Below are positions 1 through 3,268 of a stretch of DNA of 5,294 bases, piece after piece. Every line of letters starts with the position of its first letter. Position 1 is the first letter of the stretch. The stretch comes from Bacillota bacterium (GTDB lineage Bacteria > Bacillota > Clostridia > Peptostreptococcales > Anaerovoracaceae), in assembly GCA_017543805.1 (NCBI GenBank), contig JAFYFK010000196.1:1-5294 (forward strand), given 5' to 3'. Made by a program: the position numbers and the translations under genes. The notes beneath the pieces are model-generated. The model ran no database searches. It was not told the origin of the DNA and was given only the letters and a program-made list of their open reading frames with translations.

Positions 1-648
1 ATGAATGAGTGGGAAGAGACAGCGCTCGACAAGGAGTCGATAACACTCAATACCGGCGGATATACCCAGATAAGGACGATCTCTTCGCCGAAGCCTTGCG
101 ATGAGCCGGAGATCATATGGATATCCGTTGATGAAAATGTTGCGTACGTCAATGATATCGGCGTTGTCACCGCAGTAGGGCCTGGAACGACAGACGTACT
201 TGCAGTAATTACACTGTCAAATACGGTCTTAAGATGCAAGGTCACGGTAAAAGATGGAAACACTCCAGCAAATTACACCGGCAGGACCGTAAAGCGCAAC
301 GGCAGCACGTACAAGATCACTTCCGACAAGGCCGGCAGCAGGACCGCAATGCTCGTGAAGGCAAAGAACGCAAAGACCGTCACGATCCCTGCGACAGTCA
401 AGTTTGGCGGCAGGACCTACAGCGTCAACAAGATCAAATCGAAAGCCTTCGCGAAGTCGAAGGCGACAAAGCTAATCGTAAAGACGAAGAAGCTTTCGAA
501 GGCGCGCGTCAAAGGTTCGCTGAAGAAATCCAAAGTGACGAGCATCAAGGTGAAAGTGGGCAGGAAGAAGCTCAATAGGAAATATGTAAAGAAGTATAAG
601 AAGTACTTCACAAAAAAGAACGCAGGCAAAAGAGTGAAAGTGTACTAG
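1..648 (+). CDS. C-terminal part of a secreted surface protein: BIG2 Ig-like domain plus lysine-rich C-terminal module (5'-partial)
   Basis: The visible 215 codons end at TAG (646-648). Residues about 6-85 fit a bacterial Ig-like group 2 (BIG2) domain: DKESITL at the start, then IIWISVDENVAYVN matching the family's W-S-S-x-N-x-x-V-A pattern, GVVTAVGPGTTDV, and CKVTV at the end. A short linker (about 86-96) leads to a C-terminal module. Its last 72 residues contain about 27 Lys and 4 Arg, including KKLNRKYVKKYKKYFTKKNA. Such BIG2 domains are adhesion or spacer modules in exported proteins. There is no signal peptide, so the ATG at position 1 is very probably an internal Met and the gene begins upstream. 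There is no LPxTG motif or membrane anchor at the C-terminus. The basic module might hold the protein to anionic wall polymers, which is inference. Transcription should end at the hairpin at 735-767. The exact role and ligand cannot be told. Confidence 0.8.
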   Translation: MNEWEETALDKESITLNTGGYTQIRTISSPKPCDEPEIIWISVDENVAYVNDIGVVTAVGPGTTDVLAVITLSNTVLRCKVTVKDGNTPANYTGRTVKRNGSTYKITSDKAGSRTAMLVKAKNAKTVTIPATVKFGGRTYSVNKIKSKAFAKSKATKLIVKTKKLSKARVKGSLKKSKVTSIKVKVGRKKLNRKYVKKYKKYFTKKNAGKRVKVY

Positions 649-654
649 CCGCCG

Positions 655-722
655 GCGCGGAAGCGCAAAACAGGCGCCTGCCGCCTGCGAATAGGCGCGC
701 TCAAGCACGCGGCGCCTGCGAA
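655..722. repeat. GC-rich 3' untranslated segment with a 31-bp-spaced direct repeat
   Basis: This segment between the stop codon of the first gene and its terminator is made of short GGCGC / GCCTGC pieces. The 10-mer CGCCTGCGAA occurs exactly twice, at 682-691 and 713-722, 31 bp apart. The perfect palindrome CAGGCGCCTG lies at 671-680. The 31-bp spacing matches the 10+10+11 period of the tandem array starting at 774, so it may belong to the same repeat family. No coding capacity is credible here. Confidence 0.55.
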
Positions 723-734
723 CGATTAGAAATG

Positions 735-767
735 TACTCCAGCGAGAGATCGCTGGAGTATTCTTTT
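735..767 (+). terminator. intrinsic terminator of the upstream surface-protein gene
   Basis: A perfect 11-bp stem (735-745 with 750-760, TACTCCAGCGA and its complement) is closed by a GAGA tetraloop of GNRA type. It is followed at once by TTCTTTT (761-767). It lies 87 nt after the TAG stop of the first gene, with nothing else to terminate on this strand. Confidence 0.9.
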
Positions 768-773
768 GCAGCA

Positions 774-935
774 AATACGGCGCGGGCAGACACGGACGGG
801 CAAGGGCAGGCAAAGGCAGACACAGTCTGGCAAAGGCGGGCACAGGCAGGCAAGAGCTGGCGCAGGATTGGCGCTTATTGGCGCATCCTGGCGCTGGCTT
901 GGCGTTTATTGGCACATCCTGGCGCGATTTGGCGC
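774..935 (+). repeat. degenerate 10-bp tandem array, about 16 units, core GGC(A/G)(C/A)
   Basis: The stretch divides into 16 consecutive units starting at 774, 784, 794, 804, 814, 824, 834, 844, 854, 864, 875, 885, 895, 906, 916 and 926. Fourteen are 10 bp and two are 11 bp. Fourteen of the 16 carry GGC at unit positions 6-8 (7-9 in the 11-mers), usually followed by GC, AC or AA. Examples are AGGCAGGCAA (844), TTATTGGCGC (875) and ATCCTGGCGC (885 and 916). A higher-order 31-bp unit is also visible: 868-894 and 899-925 match at 25 of 27 positions. The GGC cores recur every 10.1-10.3 bp, so they fall on one face of the helix. All three frames give low-complexity peptides, and the array begins just after a terminator, so it is not coding. 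Confidence 0.8.
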
Positions 936-964
936 TTTGCAGCTCAAAAGGCCGGCAGGAAAGG

Positions 965-1014
965 CGCCCGCCCCACGCCTGCCCGCGCCCGACCGCGCCC
1001 GCCCGCGCCTGCCC
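965..1014 (-). repeat. second 10-bp array, inverted relative to the first, five units of about GCGCCYGCCC
   Basis: Five head-to-tail decamers begin at 965, 975, 985, 995 and 1005 (CGCCCGCCCC, ACGCCTGCCC, GCGCCCGACC, GCGCCCGCCC, GCGCCTGCCC). Read on the minus strand the consensus is GGGCRGGCGC, close to units of the 774-935 array such as GGGCAGGCAA and AGGCGGGCAC. The two arrays are therefore inverted copies of one repeat family, 29 bp apart. A transcript through both could fold into a long imperfect hairpin. Confidence 0.75.
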
Positions 1015-1022
1015 GCGCTTTT

Positions 1023-1081
1023 GGGGCCGCCGCGAGCCCAAAATCCTCTGGCCGGCACAGAATCAGGGGATGGGCGGCCCC
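1023..1081. other. GC-rich inverted repeat closing the repeat region
   Basis: GGGGCCGCC (1023-1031) is exactly complementary to 1073-1081, enclosing 41 nt. Inside, ATCC (1043-1046) can pair with GGAT (1068-1071) and CTG (1048-1050) with CAG (1058-1060), so a branched stem is possible. No T-run follows on either strand, so it is not an obvious terminator. It sits at the edge where GC-rich DNA changes to AT-rich DNA. Confidence 0.45.
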
Positions 1082-1178
1082 TGAAAAAGGACTTTTAAAA
1101 ATTTTGATAAAAATTCGCGATAGAAAAAGTATATATTTATCAATTCAAAATCCTCACTGCTCGCAAGGCCATAAAAAT

Positions 1179-1200
1179 GGTCAATTTTGACCTATATAAT
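1179..1200 (+). promoter_or_regulatory. possible promoter -10 (TATAAT) with adjoining palindrome
   Basis: GGTCAA-TT-TTGACC (1179-1192) is a perfect 14-bp palindrome placed just before a consensus TATAAT (1195-1200). No good -35 exists at 16-18 bp (TAAAAA at 1172-1177), so promoter activity is uncertain. If it is active, the transcript would start at about 1207 and begin inside the hairpin at 1203-1252. Confidence 0.3.
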
Positions 1201-1202
1201 GA

Positions 1203-1256
1203 AAAACTGCTTGACGATAACCTTAATTTGGGGATTATCGCCAAGCAGTTTTGTTC
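1203..1256. terminator. strong hairpin with flanking A- and T-runs, terminator-like in either direction
   Basis: AAAACTGCTTG (1203-1213) pairs perfectly with 1242-1252. After one A/C mismatch, CGATAA (1215-1220) pairs with 1235-1240, giving 17 pairs around a 14-nt loop. Four T's end the right arm and four A's begin the left arm, so it could act on either strand. No gene on the plus strand needs it, because the upstream gene already has a terminator at 735-767. On the minus strand it lies beyond the dtd terminators. Confidence 0.5.
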
Positions 1257-1343
1257 TGCATAAGGCATAGTTTAAAAAATTGATAAATATATAAAATATG
1301 AAGTCGAATAATTTATCAATTTTTTAAAAACTCCTCCCCACAT

Positions 1344-1421
1344 AAAAAAACACCTCCTCATTTAAAAAACTCCTCGTTTCCCGCTCCGCGAGGGAAGAGA
1401 AAGAGGAGAAAGTAGGTGTTT
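1344..1421 (-). terminator. tandem intrinsic terminators downstream of dtd
   Basis: Read on the minus strand, CTCCTC (1408-1403) pairs with GAGGAG (1375-1370). An inner TTCCC (1396-1392) pairs with GGGAA (1382-1378), and TTTTTT (1369-1364) follows. An outer stem, AAACACCT (1421-1414) with AGGTGTTT (1355-1348), also runs into T's (down to 1344). A third GAGGAG plus T-run copy (1337-1326) could pair with the same CTCCTC. The first stem starts about 65 nt after the dtd stop, as expected for the end of the plsC-dtd transcripts. Confidence 0.75.
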
Positions 1422-1436
1422 AAAAGCGTCGCGGCA

Positions 1437-1458
1437 TCAAAGATTATGGTAAATGGCC
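1437..1458 (-). pseudogene. duplicated scrap of the dtd 3' end (codons for the GPFTII segment)
   Basis: Positions 1437-1458 match 1489-1510, inside dtd, at 20 of 22 bases, including 17 identical in a row (GATTATGGTAAATGGCC at 1442-1458 and 1494-1510). On the minus strand the copy would encode PFTIIFDA, paralleling PFTIILDS at the end of the real protein. The two copies are 52 bp apart, which is not a multiple of three, and the dtd stop codon lies between them. The outer copy is therefore not translated as part of dtd. It is flanked by CGCGGC (1430-1435) and GCCGCG (1456-1461), which could form a stem. Confidence 0.7.
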
Positions 1459-1472
1459 GCGTCCAATAGGTT

Positions 1473-1919
1473 CTAGAGCTTTTCAGAGTCGAGGATTATG
1501 GTAAATGGCCCATGGTTGAGGAGCTCGACCTCCATTTCCTCGCCGAATGAGCCTGTCTGGACCACAGGTACGCGCTCGCGGCAGCGCTCAACTATATATT
1601 TGTAGAGCGCTTCTGCGTGCTCCGGGGAGCCCGCATCGACGAACGACGGCCTGTTGCCCTTCTTGCAATTTGCGTACAAAGTGAACTGCGACACCAGCAA
1701 CAGGCCGCCGTCCACGTCCGCGAGCGCCAGGTTAGTCTTGCCGGCCGCGTCCATGTTTATACGCAGCTTAATCATCTTATCTACCATTTTGTCTGCGACA
1801 GCCTCGTCATCCGCGTCGCAGACCCCGATCAGCACCATGTAGCCGCGGCCGATCTTGCCGACGACTTCGCCGTCGACGGAAACGGAAGCGTGATCAACAC
1901 GCTGAATTACAAATCTCAT
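1473..1919 (-). CDS. dtd: D-aminoacyl-tRNA deacylase (DTD1 family)
   Basis: This 148-residue protein has the usual length of the family and aligns from end to end with the remembered E. coli and Bacillus enzymes. It hydrolyses D-amino acids (and glycine mischarged on tRNA-Ala) from tRNA in the cytoplasm, which protects translation. Recognisable blocks are the N-terminal IQRVDHASVSVDGEVVG (5-21), SQFTLYA (77-83, a substrate-pocket signature), RPSF (90-93), QTGSFG (121-126) and NHGPFT (135-140). The last contains the Gly-cisPro dipeptide (137-138) that gives chiral selectivity across the dimer interface. The ATG at 1919 is preceded by AAAGGAAA with 7 nt spacing, which supports this start. It has its own extended -10 and may also be read through from plsC, 140 bp upstream. 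A copy of its final active-site codons lies just downstream at 1437-1458. Confidence 0.95.
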   Translation of the reverse strand: MRFVIQRVDHASVSVDGEVVGKIGRGYMVLIGVCDADDEAVADKMVDKMIKLRINMDAAGKTNLALADVDGGLLLVSQFTLYANCKKGNRPSFVDAGSPEHAEALYKYIVERCRERVPVVQTGSFGEEMEVELLNHGPFTIILDSEKL

Positions 1920-1937
1920 AAATATTTCCTTTCTGAA

Positions 1938-1961
1938 AAGGGGGCGGAGACCCGTCCCCTT
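1938..1961. other. leader hairpin just upstream of the dtd ribosome binding site
   Basis: A ten-pair stem, 1938-1947 with 1952-1961 and a 4-nt loop, is possible on the plus strand with one G-T pair. On the minus strand that pair becomes an A/C mismatch, leaving AAGGGG/CCCCTT and CGG/CCG. On the minus strand it is followed by only a short T-run. It could be a weak terminator for plsC read-through or a 5' leader stem for the dtd transcript. Confidence 0.4.
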
Positions 1962-1970
1962 GTTATAGCA
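1962..1970 (-). promoter_or_regulatory. extended -10 promoter of dtd
   Basis: On the minus strand TGC-TATAAC (1970-1962) is an extended -10 matching TGnTATAAT at all but the last base. The -35 region is poor. Start of transcription is expected near 1955, about 36 nt before the dtd ATG. The element is flanked by GGCGGAG (1943-1949) and its complement CTCCGCC (1980-1986). Confidence 0.5.
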
Positions 1971-1992
1971 TAGCCTCCGCTCCGCCAGCCTT

Positions 1993-2047
1993 TGGCAGCG
2001 CTTCTTGGCGCTTTTTGGCGCTTTCCACCTGCGCTGCCTGCGGCAGC
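1993..2047. repeat. 10-bp repeat units and a GC hairpin in the plsC-dtd gap
   Basis: Three consecutive decamers, TGGCAGCGCT (1993), TCTTGGCGCT (2003) and TTTTGGCGCT (2013), resemble the TTGGCGC units of the 774-935 array. Downstream, GCTGCC (2033-2038) pairs with GGCAGC (2042-2047) over a 3-nt loop, just past the plsC stop codon. No T-run follows on the minus strand, so this hairpin should not terminate plsC. Confidence 0.6.
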
Positions 2048-2059
2048 CGCGCTCCGCGC

Positions 2060-2788
2060 CTATAACGCTCCACGGATCGTCGCCTCTATCTGTGCCTGCG
2101 CCTCTTTCTGCTCGTGCTTATCCATCTTTTCTATATGCACGAGCGGATGCGCAGTTATCTTTATATGTGCAGGGTTCCAGGTGCCCTTTTCCTCAAAGAA
2201 GTGGTACGTGCCGTCTATGGTCACAGGCAGAATAGGCACCTTCGCCTTCTCGGCGAACTTGAAAGCGCCGGCCTTGAACTCTCCCATCTCGTGCTTCTGC
2301 GAGCGCGTGCCCTCCGGGAAGATGCACATGTTGAAGCCCATGTCCAGCATCTTCTTGGCTTCGCCCAGCGCCTTGATTGCCTCCTTCGGGTTGTTGCGGA
2401 TCAGGTAGATGGAGCGCGAGTATTCGACTACGTCTGCCAGGATCTTGTATTTGCGCCACTCCTCCTTTGAGACATAGCCCATAGGGCAGTGGTCCTTCAC
2501 CAGCCAGAGAGTGGCGCAGATATCTGCAAAGCTCTGGTGGTTGCTGTACAGCATGAAAGGTCCGTCCTCAGGCTTCGGAATATTTTCCTCGCCATGCACC
2601 TCATAAGTGAGCCCCAGAATCGGCGTTATGTTCTCCACCCAGCGCTTCTGACCGAAGCGGATCAGCTCCTTTTCACCCTCCAGGTCGCCCGCCTCGCGCA
2701 GTTTGTCGAGTTGCTTTTTCAGCGAAGTGAAGCGAAGAGTTTCTATATAGCCCCTGATGAATCTAGGTCCGGTCTTAAAAATGTTCAT
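2060..2788 (-). CDS. plsC: 1-acyl-sn-glycerol-3-phosphate acyltransferase (PlsC/LPLAT family)
   Basis: The protein has 242 residues from the start chosen here. It belongs to the lysophospholipid acyltransferase family, whose members move an acyl group to lysophosphatidic acid to make phosphatidic acid at the inner face of the membrane. Motif I, NHQSFAD (83-89), has the catalytic HX4D (His84, Asp89). A motif II-like RSIYLIR lies at 125-131. Motif III, FPEGTRS (157-163), binds the glycerol phosphate. Motif IV, VPILPVTIDG, lies at 184-193. No clear membrane helix is visible, so it is probably peripheral. The upstream in-frame ATG at 2794 touches GGAGG (2795-2799) with no gap. The ATG at 2788 has the proper 6-nt spacing and is preferred. 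It is transcribed from the promoter at 2869-2897 with dtd downstream on the same strand. Acyl-acceptor specificity within the family cannot be proved from sequence. Confidence 0.93.
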   Translation of the reverse strand: MNIFKTGPRFIRGYIETLRFTSLKKQLDKLREAGDLEGEKELIRFGQKRWVENITPILGLTYEVHGEENIPKPEDGPFMLYSNHQSFADICATLWLVKDHCPMGYVSKEEWRKYKILADVVEYSRSIYLIRNNPKEAIKALGEAKKMLDMGFNMCIFPEGTRSQKHEMGEFKAGAFKFAEKAKVPILPVTIDGTYHFFEEKGTWNPAHIKITAHPLVHIEKMDKHEQKEAQAQIEATIRGAL

Positions 2789-2794
2789 ATGCAT

Positions 2795-2799
2795 CCTCC
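2795..2799 (-). promoter_or_regulatory. Shine-Dalgarno site that decides the plsC start
   Basis: GGAGG on the minus strand (2799-2795) is directly adjacent to the ATG at 2794 but 6 nt from the ATG at 2788. Only the latter spacing is workable for initiation, which shortens the protein by two residues. Confidence 0.8.
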
Positions 2800-2813
2800 A
2801 AATGTGGAAAGAC

Positions 2814-2860
2814 GACAGTCCCCGTTATTAATCTTTAACGGGGACTGTCCCCCTTTTTTT
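2814..2860. repeat. REP-like palindrome in the plsC leader, core GGGGACTGTCCCC
   Basis: A perfect 14-bp stem joins 2814-2827 to 2836-2849 across an 8-nt loop. The right arm overlaps a second palindrome, GGGGAC-T-GTCCCC (2840-2852). On the plus strand C's and then seven T's (2854-2860) follow, which could stop antisense transcription. On the minus strand the stem sits in the plsC 5' leader between the promoter and the ribosome binding site. A related GTCCCC-core hairpin lies about 70 bp away at 2917-2951. Confidence 0.6.
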
Positions 2861-2868
2861 CTACCCGC

Positions 2869-2897
2869 ATTGTAGCATATTTTTACGTTACACAAAA
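2869..2897 (-). promoter_or_regulatory. plsC promoter (extended -10)
   Basis: On the minus strand TGC-TACAAT (2877-2869) is an extended -10. TTTTGT (2897-2892) lies 17 bp upstream as a weak -35; TTGTGT at 2895-2890 is an alternative at 15 bp. The expected start near 2862 gives a leader of about 70 nt containing the hairpin at 2814-2849. Confidence 0.65.
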
Positions 2898-2906
2898 TAA
2901 GACAAT

Positions 2907-3021
2907 AACAGACGCCGCTGTCCCCCGCCTTTGCGCACGGCGGGGGACAGCTTCGAGCGTCGGCGTTGAGTATCCGATCCCCGGCCGATGCTCTCAGGAG
3001 CTGAAGCTCCCGGCGTCTGTT
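2907..3021 (+). ncRNA. compact four-helix structure, possible structured RNA of unknown class
   Basis: Four helices fit together without conflict. P1 pairs 2907-2917 with 3011-3021 (11 bp, AACAGACGCCG). P2 pairs 2918-2929 with 2939-2950 (12 bp). P3 pairs 2955-2964 with 2984-2993 (10 bp including one G-U). P4 pairs 2997-3001 with 3006-3010 (5 bp, TGAA loop). The junction linkers are 0, 4, 3 and 0 nt, as in a four-way junction. The G-U in P3 (2959 with 2989) pairs only on the plus strand, which favours that orientation. It matches no RNA family I recognise, and there is no obvious terminator after it. A weak promoter (TTGTAG 2870-2875, CAAAAT 2893-2898, 17 bp apart) could start just before P1. 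P2 resembles the REP-like hairpin at 2814-2849, so a palindromic mobile element is the main alternative. Confidence 0.35.
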
Positions 3022-3087
3022 GACGGCCTGTTGGATCTTTGCTCCTGGTTGAATCGCAATAAAAGTCCAAAGAAAAACAAACCGGCT

Positions 3088-3096
3088 TGCTATAAT
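3088..3096 (+). promoter_or_regulatory. extended -10 promoter of the leucine-rich-repeat protein gene
   Basis: TGC-TATAAT (3088-3096) is a perfect extended -10. No -35 of note is present (CAAAGA at 3068-3073 for a 17-bp spacer), which extended -10 promoters can tolerate. The expected start is near 3103, giving a 5' leader of about 166 nt before the ATG at 3269. Confidence 0.65.
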
Positions 3097-3170
3097 GGTA
3101 GTAACTTATGCGTGACAGGGTCGCCGTCCCGCAGCCGCCTCCAAAGCCTGCGGCGGCCATAAAAACTACC
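3097..3170 (+). promoter_or_regulatory. structured 5' leader with a three-way-junction fold, possible regulatory RNA
   Basis: GGTAGT (3097-3102) pairs with ACTACC (3165-3170), and TTATG (3106-3110) pairs with CATAA (3158-3162). Together they enclose two hairpins: GGG/CCC (3118-3120 with 3128-3130, 7-nt loop) and GCCGCC/GGCGGC (3134-3139 with 3152-3157). This gives a riboswitch-like outline, but I do not recognise the conserved bases of any known class. The outer GGTAGT arm lies before the start site predicted from the -10, so it may not be in the transcript. No terminator or stem covering the ribosome binding site was seen downstream. Confidence 0.3.
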
Positions 3171-3253
3171 AAAAACTTTGAAGGATACGACCCGGCGCAG
3201 AAGTATATTTAATATGTACAAAGGGTTAGACGGATAATTGCTGTGAAAAGAAT

Positions 3254-3260
3254 GAGAGGA
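3254..3260 (+). promoter_or_regulatory. Shine-Dalgarno site of the leucine-rich-repeat protein gene
   Basis: GAGAGGA at 3254-3260 lies 8 nt before the ATG at 3269. This fixes the start that yields a clear signal peptide. Confidence 0.8.
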
Positions 3261-3268
3261 ACAGATTT

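Larger units (their letters stand above)
1093..1330. repeat. AT-rich element of nested inverted repeats, MITE-like or regulatory
   Basis: Two 40-bp units have the same form, TTGATAAA-N24-TTTATCAA: 1104-1143 and 1280-1319. The second is inverted relative to the first; after inversion they share the first 8 bp, the last 14 bp (TATATATTTATCAA) and an ATTCG near the left arm. The right unit extends to a perfect 18-bp inverted repeat, 1271-1288 with 1311-1328. In addition, 1130-1145 is perfectly complementary over 16 bp to 1278-1293, so alternative pairings exclude each other. The outer ends resemble each other as inverted copies (TTTTAAAAAttTTGATAAA type). A central hairpin (1203-1252) lies between the units. 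No target-site duplication is evident and no transposase is present. It could be a miniature inverted-repeat element or an array of operators; the sequence does not decide. Confidence 0.55.

Noticed and set aside
774..1014. CRISPR-like array
   Set aside because: Units are 10 bp and degenerate, with no 20-40 bp spacers and no cas genes nearby.
472..1041. 189-codon minus-strand open frame
   Set aside because: It crosses the decamer arrays and runs antisense into a well-supported gene; Cys/Ala/Pro/Arg-rich composition reflects repeat GC content.
732..1190. 152-codon plus-strand open frame
   Set aside because: It starts inside the terminator hairpin, has no ribosome binding site, and its peptide is a low-complexity by-product of the 10-bp repeats.
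1272..1343. 23-codon minus-strand frame behind an AGGAGG site
   Set aside because: It lies beyond the dtd terminators, the AGGAGG is part of the terminator arm, and the codons are the inverted-repeat sequence itself.
1617..1973. Plus-strand open frame over dtd
   Set aside because: Antisense shadow of a full-length, motif-complete dtd gene.
1992..2408. Plus-strand open frame with Cys/Ala-rich product
   Set aside because: Antisense shadow of plsC starting in the GC repeat, with no ribosome binding site.
2888..3172. 94-codon minus-strand frame
   Set aside because: It covers the structured intergenic hairpins and the promoter region, has no Shine-Dalgarno site, and its product resembles no family.
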